Shown: piece by piece, positions 33,866 to 42,262 of the stretch
Position numbering within the stretch: the first letter of the stretch is position 1
Layout: each line of letters starts with the position of its first letter
From: Candidatus Stackebrandtia excrementipullorum
Lineage (GTDB): Bacteria > Actinomycetota > Actinomycetes > Mycobacteriales > Micromonosporaceae
Length of the DNA: 43,844 bases
Assembly (NCBI GenBank): GCA_019113825.1
Contig: DXGR01000110.1
Span: 1-43,844 of the forward strand
Direction of reading: 5' to 3'
Position numbers and translations under genes: made by a program
The notes under the pieces: generated by a model
What the model was told of the DNA's origin: nothing
Databases searched by the model: none
Seen by the model: the letters and a program-made list of their open reading frames with translations, nothing else

Positions 33866-35524
33866 ATGTCCCGATTCCGCATACTGGTCGGCGCCACTGT
33901 CCTGGCCGGCATCATCGCCTGCCTCATCCCGGTGTCGCGGCCACTCGCGTCGTTCCGCAACGCGGAAAGCACCACCGTCACCGACACACAACAGTTCGGC
34001 TGGCCACTGAGACCGACGACCGTGGTCCGCGGTTTCTTTGTCGGACCACATCGATGGGACAGGGGACACCGTGGCGTCGACCTCGCCGGAGAGCCCGATC
34101 AACTTGTCTTGGCAGCCGGCCCCGGCGTCGTTCACTTCTCCGGCACAGTGGCCGATCGCGACGTCATCAGCATCCGGCACCGCAACGGACTGGTGACCAC
34201 CTACGAGCCGGTGATCGATGCACTCCCCCGTGGCGCATCCGTCACGACGGGGCAACCCGTCGCCAAACTGGCGAGCGGTCACACGCCATGCCCGGCCGCG
34301 GCGTGCCTGCACTGGGGGGCCCGCACCGACACCTATATAAATCCACTGTGGCTATTGAATCTGGGGAGAGTACGACTTGTACCTCTTCCCGCGGCGGGGC
34401 TGCAGAGATCAGCCGTACAGCAGCTTCGCCAACGTCTCGGCCAACCGCTCGTATTCGCCGGGCCGGTTATAGACGTTGGCCGCCACTCGCAACAGACCTC
34501 GCCCGTTCCACGAAGTCACCGCTACTTCACAGAAAAGTTCGTCCCTGATGCGACGCCACAACGCGTGGGCGTCTTCACCGTGGTGGACAACGCCGTCCGG
34601 CAGCGGGACGAGACGCATCGCCAGCGGACTGGAAACGCCCGCGTCGGGCAACTCGACATCAAGTGCCCGGGCGACGACCGCCTGTCCGTATGCGGCCAAG
34701 GCGGCATTGTGTTGCTGGACCCGAGTCGTCCCCAACTGGTCAAGCACCGCCGGACCGACCGGAGCCGCGATCCACCCCGTGTATCCATCCGTCCCGTGAT
34801 ATTCAACCGATCCCGGAAAGCCTTGGTCATGACCATAAGACTCCACCAACGGACGCATCCGATCACGCCACGACGGCGAAATGCTCACCAGCGCGGTACC
34901 TCTCGGTGCATAAGCCCACTTGTGCACGTTTCCGACCCAAAAATCGGCACCGATGGTGGAAACGTTCACCGGAAGATGACCGGGTACGTGAGCTGCGTCG
35001 ACCAACAGCGGCACGTTGCCTTCGCGCAACGCCGCGGCGACCCGTTCCACCGGGAAGATTCTGGCCGTCGCCGACGTGATGTGGTCGAGCACCACCAAAC
35101 GCGTACGTGGGGTCACAGCCGCCATAATCGCCTCGACGACCTCGTCATCGGTCGGAGTCAACGAAATCTCGACTCGACGATGCACTGCGCCGCGATACCG
35201 AACCTGCGAAGCAACGTTGAAATCGATCGACGGGTATCCGTGATCGGTGGTCACTATCTCGTCCCCGTCGGACAGGCCGAGAGAATGAAGGATCAGCGCC
35301 ACACCGGTCGTCGCGTTGGGCACGAATGCGGTGAGGTCGGCACGTGCACTTACCAAAGGCGTCACCGCCTCACGGGCGAGGCGCAACCGAGAGGGAACAC
35401 GTTCGGCAAAGGCCCTGGGATCGTGTTCAGCTTCGTCCAGCAACAACCGACGAGCGTGCTGAACCGGGTAGGGAACCGCTCCCAACGAGCCGTGGTTGAG
35501 ATGCGAAAGGTCCGGGTCCAATGA
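33866..35524 (+). CDS. M23 family metallopeptidase with no stop near the domain end
   Basis: The first ~178 codons are an exported LytM-type peptidase. The signal/anchor is FRILVGATVLAGIIACLIPV, then FGWPLRPTTVVRGF, the metal motif GHRGVDLAG, VVHFSGTVADRDVISIRHRNGLVTTYEPV and CLHWGARTDTYINPLWLL. In relatives the protein ends soon after this, so the natural end would be near 34395. No in-frame stop occurs there; the frame runs on to 35524, entirely antisense to the aminotransferase gene, so the last ~370 residues look like antisense sequence. The CLHWG motif has Cys where many M23 enzymes have the first His of HxH. The start at ATG 33866 is tentative. Position near rpsB is conserved. Confidence 0.62.
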   Translation: MSRFRILVGATVLAGIIACLIPVSRPLASFRNAESTTVTDTQQFGWPLRPTTVVRGFFVGPHRWDRGHRGVDLAGEPDQLVLAAGPGVVHFSGTVADRDVISIRHRNGLVTTYEPVIDALPRGASVTTGQPVAKLASGHTPCPAAACLHWGARTDTYINPLWLLNLGRVRLVPLPAAGLQRSAVQQLRQRLGQPLVFAGPVIDVGRHSQQTSPVPRSHRYFTEKFVPDATPQRVGVFTVVDNAVRQRDETHRQRTGNARVGQLDIKCPGDDRLSVCGQGGIVLLDPSRPQLVKHRRTDRSRDPPRVSIRPVIFNRSRKALVMTIRLHQRTHPITPRRRNAHQRGTSRCISPLVHVSDPKIGTDGGNVHRKMTGYVSCVDQQRHVAFAQRRGDPFHREDSGRRRRDVVEHHQTRTWGHSRHNRLDDLVIGRSQRNLDSTMHCAAIPNLRSNVEIDRRVSVIGGHYLVPVGQAERMKDQRHTGRRVGHECGEVGTCTYQRRHRLTGEAQPRGNTFGKGPGIVFSFVQQQPTSVLNRVGNRSQRAVVEMRKVRVQ

Positions 35525-35575
35525 GAACAGCGCTGCGGCACCGGGGATCGGATCGGGCGGATGCGGAACGTTCAT
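34409..35575 (-). CDS. Class V aminotransferase (isopenicillin N epimerase-like)
   Basis: A 388-residue PLP enzyme. The start LFSLDPDLSHLNHGSLGAVP and the fold segments VPNATTGVALILHSL, DEIVTTDHGYPSID, RLVVLDHITSATARIFPV and PLLVDAAHVPGHLPV match the isopenicillin-N-epimerase-like group. The PLP lysine lies in FWVGNVHKWAYAPRGTALV. The substrate is unknown; such proteins often act on amino acids or cysteine-like substrates. The ATG at 35575 has GGAGGAGG closely upstream. It runs convergent to the M23 gene and overlaps its stopless frame. It follows xerC on the same strand by 18 nt, so the two may be co-transcribed. Confidence 0.93.
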   Translation of the reverse strand: MNVPHPPDPIPGAAALFSLDPDLSHLNHGSLGAVPYPVQHARRLLLDEAEHDPRAFAERVPSRLRLAREAVTPLVSARADLTAFVPNATTGVALILHSLGLSDGDEIVTTDHGYPSIDFNVASQVRYRGAVHRRVEISLTPTDDEVVEAIMAAVTPRTRLVVLDHITSATARIFPVERVAAALREGNVPLLVDAAHVPGHLPVNVSTIGADFWVGNVHKWAYAPRGTALVSISPSWRDRMRPLVESYGHDQGFPGSVEYHGTDGYTGWIAAPVGPAVLDQLGTTRVQQHNAALAAYGQAVVARALDVELPDAGVSSPLAMRLVPLPDGVVHHGEDAHALWRRIRDELFCEVAVTSWNGRGLLRVAANVYNRPGEYERLAETLAKLLYG

Positions 35576-35593
35576 GTGCCTCCTCCGGGTCGG

Positions 35594-36508
35594 TCAGGCC
35601 CTCGGGTGAGCCTGATCAAACGCGCCTCGCAGTCGCCGTGCACTCACATGGGTGTAGATCTGAGTACTGTCGATCGAAGCGTGCCCAAGCAACTCTTGCA
35701 CACTGCGCAAGTCCGCACCACCTTCCAGAAGGTGCGTCGCCGCCGTGTGTCGCAAATCGTGTGGTGTCACCGCGGGCACTCCGGCTCGGACCTGGCTACG
35801 TCGCAGCAAGCGCCGCACCGAAGACGGGTGGAGCCGACGGCCCCGCACTCCCAGGAACAACGCCGCCGTTTCAACGGTCAATAGTGTCGGCCTCGACGAT
35901 TTCCGATACAGGGCCAGTGCACGTTCTGCAGGTGCCCCGAAGGGGACCGATCGTTGTCGCCCGCCCTTTCCCGTCACCCGTATCAACCGACGATTCGCGT
36001 CCACGTCAGACACGTCCAGGCCACAGAGTTCGCTGACACGAACACCAGTGCCGTACAAGAGTTCCAGAACCGCACGGTCACGTATAACGACCTCATCTGG
36101 ATCGTCACCGGAAACCGTGACCAGAGCTTCCGCCTGCTCGGGCCGCAAAACCGCAGGCGGATTACGAGGGACCGACGGGCCCGAGAGGCGGGCGCCGGGG
36201 TCGGTTGATGTGAGTCCCTGCCGAAAAGTCCATGCCGTAAACGCACGGATCGACGCAACCTGACGAGCCAGGGTCGCCTTGGCCGCGGACGAACCGCGTC
36301 GATGTGCCAGCCAACGCCGTAGCAGGGCGACATCGATCTGCGCCACGTCGTCGACGCCCTGTTCGACCGAATACGACAGAAGCCGACCGACGTCGGCCGA
36401 ATAAGCCCGGACCGTGTGCACCGAACGTCCCGCTTCGTCACGGAGGTGGGCGACAAAACCTTCCCGGGCCGCGGCCATCGCCGACGGCAACGGTTCAACG
36501 GAGGTCAT
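35594..36508 (-). CDS. xerC: Tyrosine recombinase XerC
   Basis: A 304-residue integrase-fold recombinase that resolves chromosome dimers. The N-terminal SAM-like core-binding domain (VAHLRDEAGRSVHTVRAYSADV) precedes a catalytic domain with all key residues: Arg157 (GVRVSEL), Lys181 (GKGGRQR), His250/Arg253 (HDLRH), His276 (LLGHAS) and Tyr285 (IYTHVS). The position between the rpsB region and dprA is the usual actinobacterial place for xerC rather than a mobile-element integrase. It starts at ATG 36508 and diverges from yraN. Confidence 0.94.
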   Translation of the reverse strand: MTSVEPLPSAMAAAREGFVAHLRDEAGRSVHTVRAYSADVGRLLSYSVEQGVDDVAQIDVALLRRWLAHRRGSSAAKATLARQVASIRAFTAWTFRQGLTSTDPGARLSGPSVPRNPPAVLRPEQAEALVTVSGDDPDEVVIRDRAVLELLYGTGVRVSELCGLDVSDVDANRRLIRVTGKGGRQRSVPFGAPAERALALYRKSSRPTLLTVETAALFLGVRGRRLHPSSVRRLLRRSQVRAGVPAVTPHDLRHTAATHLLEGGADLRSVQELLGHASIDSTQIYTHVSARRLRGAFDQAHPRA

Positions 36509-36601
36509 AGCCCCATTGTGACCGTATGGCGGCCACCCGCAAGTGCTTCGGACTTAAAAAGCTCGCAACGTCCCACTCGTCCCACAAACCGAAAGGCCGT
36601 C

Positions 36602-36958
36602 ATGCCCGAATCCAGTTCACATGTTCACGTCGGACTTTACGGAGAAGAACTCGCCTGTGCACATCTGATGCGCGACGGCATGCGCATTGTCGACCGCAAT
36701 TGGCGCCATCCGATCGGTGAAATCGACATCGTGGCTCGTCTGGACAGGACCTTGGTCTTTTGTGAAGTGAAGACACGTCGAAGTCTTCGGTTTGGGACTC
36801 CGATGAACGCCATCACCCCCGGTAAGGCCCACCGCATCAAACAACTGGCTCGACGCTGGGGCATGCCGGCATGGGCTCGACAACGTCGTTTCGACGTCGT
36901 CTGTGTCCTGCTCTCGGGCGATTACGCAAGGATCGACCACCGGCAGGGGGTTCTGTAA
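36602..36958 (+). CDS. yraN: YraN family putative endonuclease (UPF0102)
   Basis: A 118-residue protein with a PD-(D/E)XK nuclease-like core: GLYGEELACAHLMRDGMRIVDRNWR, then GEIDIVARLDRTLVFCEVKTRRS and HRIKQLARRW. The GEIDIV and CEVK segments hold the catalytic acids and Lys. The exact role is unknown but it travels with comM and dprA. The ATG at 36602 has AAAGG 5 nt upstream. Its stop overlaps the comM start by 1 nt. Confidence 0.92.
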   Translation: MPESSSHVHVGLYGEELACAHLMRDGMRIVDRNWRHPIGEIDIVARLDRTLVFCEVKTRRSLRFGTPMNAITPGKAHRIKQLARRWGMPAWARQRRFDVVCVLLSGDYARIDHRQGVL

Positions 36959-38493
36959 TGGGTTACGGCATCACCCGCAGCGTAAGCCTGGTCGGAGTCA
37001 CGGGCCACGCCGTCACGATTGAAGTCCATATAGGCAAGGGCCCGTCGCAACTGGTCATGACAGGCCTGCCCGATCGCACCCTTGACCAGGCCCGAATCAG
37101 GGTCAGAGCTGCCTTTGAAAACGCCGGACTCGCCTTTCCCGACGCGTACACGGTCGTGAATCTGCAGCCGACCGGTATTCCCAAGAACGGCGCCGGGTGC
37201 GATCTGGCGATCGCGATCGGCATTCTGGCGGCAGACGGCCAGCTGCCGCCGTCGGCGGTCGACAACGTCGTCCTACTGGGCGAGCTCAGCCTCACCGGAG
37301 AACTTCGTCGAGTGCCGGGAGTCTTGCCGTGTCTGCTGACCGCCAGGGAGCACGGCGCGACCGCGGCGGTCGTCCCCGATGCCAATGCCGACGAAGCTGC
37401 GCTGGTCACCGGAATATCCACGTATGGAGCCATCGATCTGCAACAGGTCGTACGTCATATGCGGGCCCTCGAGCAATTGCCGATTTCCGAGCCGAAGCAC
37501 GAACCGGCCGAAGTTCGGATCGACGGGCCCGACATGGCCGACGTGGTTGGTCAACCCGCTGCACGTCGTGCGCTTGAGATCGCCGCCGCAGGCGGTCACC
37601 ATCTGTTCCTTTTGGGGCCGCCGGGGACCGGCAAAACCATGCTGGCCGAACGATTGCCCGGCCTATTGCCGCAGCTTACCGATGAACAGGCGTTGGAGGT
37701 CACCGCGCTTCATTCGGTGGCGGGAATCCTGCCCGCCAGTGGAGGTCTGGTTCGCACGCCGAGTTTTTCAGGGCCTCACCACAGTGCCACCATGCCCGCC
37801 ATGGTCGGAGGCGGTAGCCATGCACTGCGCCCCGGGGCCATCTCCATCGCGCATCACGGCGTGTTGTTTCTCGACGAAGCGCCCGAGTTTCGGCGGGAGG
37901 TACTCGATGCGTTGCGTCAACCTCTGGAATGTGGCGAGGTGCTGGTGTGCCGCGCGCGTGGCATGGCGAGATTCCCGGCGCGTGTGCAACTGGTTTTGGC
38001 AGCCAACCCCTGCCCATGTGCCCAGTCGGATTCATCGCATTGTCGATGTAGCCCGGCGGCCCGTCGGCGCTATCTCGCCAAGCTCTCCGGTCCTTTGATG
38101 GATCGCATCGACATCCGTCTGGAACTGTCCGCGGTTCCCCTGTCGGTTCTGTTGTCGTCTCAGGACAGGGGCGAGTCCTCGGCCACGATCGCCGCACGGG
38201 TGCACGATGCTCGTTTGGCTGCACGCGAACGATGGCGCGAAGCCGCGTGCCCGTGGATCACCAACCACGAAGTTCCTGGCGCGGCTTTGAGAAGCAGCCG
38301 ATGGCGGCTGCCCCGCGCCGCCACCGCATCGGCCGACTGGATGGTCGAGGCAGGCAATCTCACCGCTCGTGGATACGACCGGGTCCTGCGGGTGGCTTGG
38401 ACGTTGTGTGATCTAGCCGGCCGGACAACACCGTCCCCAGAGGACGTCACCGAAGCCACCGGGCTACGCATGGGCCACGCACTTCCCGGATGA
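36958..38493 (+). CDS. comM: YifB/ComM family Mg chelatase-like AAA ATPase
   Basis: A 511-residue ATPase. An N-terminal domain (ITRSVSLVGVTGHAVTIEVHIGKGPS; LPDRTLDQARIRVRAA; QPTGIPKNGAGCDLAIAI) precedes an AAA+ core. Walker A is GPPGTGKT at 220-227, VLFLDEAPEF is Walker B and RFPARVQLVLAANPCPC starts a Cys-rich loop (CPCAQSDSSHCRC) that probably binds zinc. MDRIDIRLEL and a C-terminal helical lid follow. ComM acts as a helicase promoting branch migration in natural transformation in some bacteria. Between yraN and dprA it belongs to the conserved DNA-processing cluster. Confidence 0.94.
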   Translation: MGYGITRSVSLVGVTGHAVTIEVHIGKGPSQLVMTGLPDRTLDQARIRVRAAFENAGLAFPDAYTVVNLQPTGIPKNGAGCDLAIAIGILAADGQLPPSAVDNVVLLGELSLTGELRRVPGVLPCLLTAREHGATAAVVPDANADEAALVTGISTYGAIDLQQVVRHMRALEQLPISEPKHEPAEVRIDGPDMADVVGQPAARRALEIAAAGGHHLFLLGPPGTGKTMLAERLPGLLPQLTDEQALEVTALHSVAGILPASGGLVRTPSFSGPHHSATMPAMVGGGSHALRPGAISIAHHGVLFLDEAPEFRREVLDALRQPLECGEVLVCRARGMARFPARVQLVLAANPCPCAQSDSSHCRCSPAARRRYLAKLSGPLMDRIDIRLELSAVPLSVLLSSQDRGESSATIAARVHDARLAARERWREAACPWITNHEVPGAALRSSRWRLPRAATASADWMVEAGNLTARGYDRVLRVAWTLCDLAGRTTPSPEDVTEATGLRMGHALPG

Positions 38494-38541
38494 AAAGTCC
38501 GCCCACAGGAACGACACGAAACAACACGAAGGAGAATCACC

Positions 38542-39720
38542 ATGGAAGAACGCGACTGTTTGATCGCGCTGTCGCTGCTAACCGAACCCGGTGACCACAC
38601 TGTGGCCACCGCATTGGCCGAGACCACACCCGGGGACGTACTGGAGCAGCTTCTGAGCGGCGGGCATGACTCGTCGACGAGTGTCGTGGCTCGGGAAAGG
38701 CTGGGACGACGCCGACCGGTCGACCTGGTCGAGGAGGCGGTTACCGATGCCGCCGCCGGAGACGCGCGCATGGTTACACGTGCCGACGCCGAATGGCCCA
38801 ACCGTCTTGACGATCTGAGCGAACTGTTCGACGAATCCGACACCTTTACCGGTACCCCCCTATGCCTGTGGATTCGCGGTGTCGCCGACTTGAGGCGGCT
38901 GACGGAACAGTCGGTTGCCCTGATTGGCGCACGAGCCTGCAGTTCCTACGGAGCCCACGCTGCAACCGAGCTGTCTCATGGCCTGGCGGATCGCGGATGG
39001 ACGGTTATTTCGGGCGGAGCCTTCGGGATTGATGCAGCCGCCCACCGTGGCGCGTTGAACGGAGGCGGCAGCACGGTTTGTGTCCTGGCCGGCGGCATCG
39101 ACCACGTCTATCCGGCTGAACACGCCGAACTATTCGAGAGGATCTCTCACACCGGTGCTCTGGTCAGCGAATGGCCTCCCGGGCAAACACCACGTCGATA
39201 TCGCTTTCTCGTACGCAATCGAGTCATCGCAGCCCTCGGACTGGGAACGGTGGTGGTGGAGGCCGGTCTTCGAAGCGGCTCCCGACAGACCGCACGCGTC
39301 GCGGCGGAACTGGACCGCACGGTGATGATCGTTCCCGGCCCCATTACCTCGCGTTCCTCAGTCGGGGTTCACCAACTGGCGCGCGGTCCCGCTCCGGTGC
39401 GTGTGGTCACCAGAGCCGGCGAGATCGTGGAGGATCTCAGCCCGATCGGCGAGCTCTGCGAGCCGCCACCGGGTTCGACTACACGCCCGACCGATCGTCT
39501 CAGTCCCGAGGCGGGGCGAGTGCTCGATTCGGTACCGATACGCAGCGCCTCCACCGCTGCCCGTATCGCGGCCCAGGCGGGAGTGCCCATGGTCGATGCC
39601 GACCGGATCTTGGCGCGGCTCGTGTCAGCGGGGTTCGTCGAGGTTGACGACGGGCGTTTTCAGCTGAGCCGACACCGCCCCCGAGCCGATCAGCCATCGC
39701 CGGATCCCGGCGGGCCCTAG
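38542..39720 (+). CDS. dprA: DNA-processing protein DprA
   Basis: A 392-residue DprA/Smf, which loads RecA on incoming single-stranded DNA. The Rossmann-like core is clear: VALIGARACSSYGAHAATELSHGLADRGWTVISGGAFGIDAAAHRGAL, STVCVLAGGIDHVYPAEHAELFERI, VSEWPPGQTPRRYRFLVRNRVIAAL, VVEAGLRSGSRQTARVA and VPGPITSRSSVGVHQL. A C-terminal winged-helix segment ends it (RILARLVSAGFVEVDDGRFQL). AAGGAG is 7 nt before the ATG. Natural competence in this organism is not shown by its presence. Confidence 0.95.
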   Translation: MEERDCLIALSLLTEPGDHTVATALAETTPGDVLEQLLSGGHDSSTSVVARERLGRRRPVDLVEEAVTDAAAGDARMVTRADAEWPNRLDDLSELFDESDTFTGTPLCLWIRGVADLRRLTEQSVALIGARACSSYGAHAATELSHGLADRGWTVISGGAFGIDAAAHRGALNGGGSTVCVLAGGIDHVYPAEHAELFERISHTGALVSEWPPGQTPRRYRFLVRNRVIAALGLGTVVVEAGLRSGSRQTARVAAELDRTVMIVPGPITSRSSVGVHQLARGPAPVRVVTRAGEIVEDLSPIGELCEPPPGSTTRPTDRLSPEAGRVLDSVPIRSASTAARIAAQAGVPMVDADRILARLVSAGFVEVDDGRFQLSRHRPRADQPSPDPGGP

Positions 39721-39817
39721 CCGATGCCGATACGGTCCCTTCGGCCACCCTCAAGGGCCGGTCAACACGGCAAGGAACGCCGTTGATGTGATTCCCAAAT
39801 CTCCAGACATGTGATCT

Positions 39818-40141
39818 TCAGGTTCCGAAACCGCCTTCGGTCGGCAGCTCTATGTCGGGCTTGTCCAACTCTTCGACGTTCACATCCTTAAACGTCATAA
39901 CCTTGACGTTTTTCACAAACCGCGCAGGCCGATACATATCCCAAACCCATGCGTCGGACATCTCCACTTCGAAATAGGTTTCACGATCGGTGTTTCTGAC
40001 ATGCATTTCCACATGATTAGTCAGGTAAAACCGACGTTCGGTCTCCACGACATAGGAAAACTGACGAACAATGTCGCGATACTCCCGGTAGAGCTGCAAC
40101 TCCATCTCGGTTTCGTATTTTTCGAGATCTTCAGCGCTCAA
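39818..40141 (-). CDS. DUF2469 family protein
   Basis: A 107-residue actinobacterial protein beginning SAEDLEKYETEMELQLYREYRDIVRQFSYVVETERRFYL, the near-invariant family start. VEMSDAWVWDMYRPARFVKNVKVMTFKDVNVEEL follows. The function is unknown. A TTG start at 40141 is supported by GGAGGA 6 nt upstream and by the conserved N-terminus. It is the distal gene of the lepB-rnhB cluster, as in mycobacteria. Confidence 0.92.
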   Translation of the reverse strand: MSAEDLEKYETEMELQLYREYRDIVRQFSYVVETERRFYLTNHVEMHVRNTDRETYFEVEMSDAWVWDMYRPARFVKNVKVMTFKDVNVEELDKPDIELPTEGGFGT

Positions 40142-40172
40142 CAGTGGTCCTCCGCCTCCGCTTAGTCAATTG

Positions 40173-40871
40173 TTACCCATCATGCGCCGACGCCACGGTT
40201 CGGGCAGCGCTGGCCACGCCGGACACCGCGGACACGTTGGCGTAACTGCGCCGATGGACCGGGCTTGGGCCGTAGGTCCGCAGAGCCGCCTGGTGTGCCT
40301 CGGTGGAGTAGCCCTTGTGCTCGCCAAATCCGTATTGGGGATATTCGGTGTGTAGTTCGGCCATAACCCGGTCCCTGGTGACCTTGGCCAACACACCCGC
40401 GGCCGCCACACACGCGGCAACGCGATCGCCCTTCCACACCCCCAGGTTAGGCGCCCAAGTGCCGGGGACCGGGAATCCATCGGTGAGTACATAGTGTGCT
40501 TCGGGACGCAGTTGGGCCACGGCCCTGCGCATACCGCCCAGGTTGCACACGGTCAAGCCCTTGGCGTCGACATCGGCGGGTGGGATGGTCACCACCCGGT
40601 ATGCCAATACTCGATCCAAAACCTCTTCGTATACCTCCTCGCGTGCTTGAGCGCTCAACAGCTTCGAATCGTTGAGCCCCGGGATCCGTCCGCGTTTTCC
40701 ATCAGCCAAGATCGCGGCCGCTACCACCAACGGTCCCGCGCATGCACCCCGCCCGGCCTCATCGGCGCCTGCGACGTGTGTAAACCCGTGGCGTCGCAGC
40801 ACATCTTCCAGGGTGTACATGTCCCGGCCACGACGGATCCGAGCACGAGCCGGTGTCAGGGTCCTCGCCAT
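40173..40871 (-). CDS. rnhB: Ribonuclease HII
   Basis: A 232-residue RNase HII that removes ribonucleotides from DNA. The catalytic motif VAGADEAGRGACAGPLVVAAAIL gives the first Asp-Glu, GLNDSKLLS and HYVLTDGF carry further acidic residues. KGDRVAACVAAAGVLAKVTRDRVM and EHKGYSTEAHQAAL complete the fold. The ATG at 40871 overlaps the NUDIX stop (TGATG). The ~18-residue basic start before MYTLEDVL is longer than in some relatives. Confidence 0.95.
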   Translation of the reverse strand: MARTLTPARARIRRGRDMYTLEDVLRRHGFTHVAGADEAGRGACAGPLVVAAAILADGKRGRIPGLNDSKLLSAQAREEVYEEVLDRVLAYRVVTIPPADVDAKGLTVCNLGGMRRAVAQLRPEAHYVLTDGFPVPGTWAPNLGVWKGDRVAACVAAAGVLAKVTRDRVMAELHTEYPQYGFGEHKGYSTEAHQAALRTYGPSPVHRRSYANVSAVSGVASAARTVASAHDG

Positions 40872-41320
40872 CACACACCGTCCAACAGTTCAACCAGGTT
40901 CACGGGGAAGAACCGTTGTCGAGTCGTCCTCAGACGCCCGCTGCTCCACCATTCGTACCGATCCATCGTCGCCCTCTCGGACTCTCCGAAACCACTGGTG
41001 TCGATGGTCGCATCAATCACGCGAAGGACAAAGAACACCTGCCGTTGGATATAACGCCGACCGGCGAACATGAAGTCGTCTTCGGTCTCATATATCGGCC
41101 CGACCAGGTCTTTCGTTCCGCTCCTGATGCCGGTTTCCTCATAGAGCTCCCGGCACGCCGCTTCGCGATCGTTCTCGCCGGTTTCGACGCCTCCGCCAAC
41201 GGTGAACCAGTACTTGTCCTCCGGCTGTCGTGGATCACAGCCCCGAAACAGCAGAACCCTGTTGTGTTCGTCGATCAACAGCACCCTCGCGGCACGTCGG
41301 TGCCGAATCGAAGCCTCCAC
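40871..41320 (-). CDS. NUDIX hydrolase
   Basis: A 149-residue NUDIX protein. The full Nudix box GX5EX7REUXEEXGU is at residues 43-65 (GGVETGE, then RELYEETGI). RRAARVLLIDEHNRVLLFRG begins the fold and a DRYEWWSSGRLR segment ends it. Such enzymes hydrolyse nucleoside diphosphates linked to another group; the substrate is not predictable. It starts with GTG 14 nt after the third lepB stop and overlaps rnhB, so it is part of the lepB operon. Confidence 0.92.
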   Translation of the reverse strand: MEASIRHRRAARVLLIDEHNRVLLFRGCDPRQPEDKYWFTVGGGVETGENDREAACRELYEETGIRSGTKDLVGPIYETEDDFMFAGRRYIQRQVFFVLRVIDATIDTSGFGESERATMDRYEWWSSGRLRTTRQRFFPVNLVELLDGV

Positions 41321-41333
41321 GGTGCATCCGAAC

Positions 41334-42035
41334 CTACGACGGGTCGGGCACGCCGTTAAACGTGTCGGGTATGCCCAACCAGTCCCATCGGTCCACCGGC
41401 CAGATCAATACGAAAGCCCGTCCGATCACCGCGTCGGTGGAGATCGTTGCGGTCATGACATCGCCTCCGGAACGGACGAACCGCTCGCGGGAGTCGCCGG
41501 AGGCCCACCTGTGGTCTCCCATGACCCAAAGCCTGCCTTCCGGTACGACAACGGTGAACTCCGCCTCGTCCTTGCTCGGGGACTGTTGTATCCCCGTATA
41601 CGGATCTGTGTACAGATAGGACGTCTCATCGAGTGGGTGACCGTTCACGGTTATCACGCGGTCGGATGCGCTGTAGGAAACCGTGTCACCCCCGACGGCG
41701 ATAATCCGTTTGATGAAGTCCGCTTCATCGGGATTGCTGCGCCATTCCATGGGCGCCTCGAAGACGACGACCTCTCCCCGCTCGGGTTCGCTGAACCGGT
41801 ACTCCAGCTTGTTGGCCAGGACGTAGTCGTCAAGCTGCAGGGTGTTCTCCATCGACCCGGACGGAATCCAGAACGACTGCAACAGGAACGTCCGCACCAC
41901 CAGGGCCACCACCACTGCGATGACCAGCAGGACGGGCAGTTCCCGCCAGAACGACCCATTCTTTTTCGTTTCGGGCTTTTCCGGCGTATCGGGCTGGCCG
42001 CCGGACGCCGACGGTTTCGCATCGTCGTCGATCAC
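41334..42035 (-). CDS. lepB: Signal peptidase I (third of three tandem copies)
   Basis: A 233-residue type I signal peptidase. A charged N-terminus precedes one TM (LPVLLVIAVVVALVVRTFLLQSF), then box B with the catalytic Ser61 (IPSGSM), YVLANKLEYRF, RGEVVVFEAP and Lys109 (FIKRIIAVGGD). Box E is LWVMGDHRWASGDSR, and it ends with FVLIWPVDRWDWLG. It starts with GTG 227 nt after the second copy. It is clearly related to copy two along its length, but the N-terminus and tail differ. It cleaves signal peptides of Sec/Tat exported proteins at the outer membrane face. Confidence 0.95.
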   Translation of the reverse strand: MIDDDAKPSASGGQPDTPEKPETKKNGSFWRELPVLLVIAVVVALVVRTFLLQSFWIPSGSMENTLQLDDYVLANKLEYRFSEPERGEVVVFEAPMEWRSNPDEADFIKRIIAVGGDTVSYSASDRVITVNGHPLDETSYLYTDPYTGIQQSPSKDEAEFTVVVPEGRLWVMGDHRWASGDSRERFVRSGGDVMTATISTDAVIGRAFVLIWPVDRWDWLGIPDTFNGVPDPS

Positions 42036-42262
42036 ATCTAGGAGCTTACGTGGCGGTTATGGATCACCGGTGTCACGGCCGGTGCCGGGTAGAGGTGTCA
42101 CTCGTTCGGGAAGCCGCCGTGAACGCATTCTCGGGCCGCCTGGTGGTTCGGACACCACATCGCAGGGTGGTCGAAGAAGCCACACCGGCATACTTCACCG
42201 TCGCACGTGAGACGCATCCGCCCACACCGCCGGGCGTGGCGAACACGAGCCCGAAGAGGCTT

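Noticed and set aside
35594-36508. Tyrosine recombinase as sign of a mobile element or attachment site
   Set aside because: Its place beside dprA and the rpsB region and the lack of excision genes or flanking direct repeats fit chromosomal xerC.
42036-42262. Possible gene in the gap between the second and third lepB
   Set aside because: Plus-strand open frames here run into the antisense of lepB copies, without a ribosome site or motif; only a short CACCGG/CCGGTG inverted repeat near 42065-42084 was seen.
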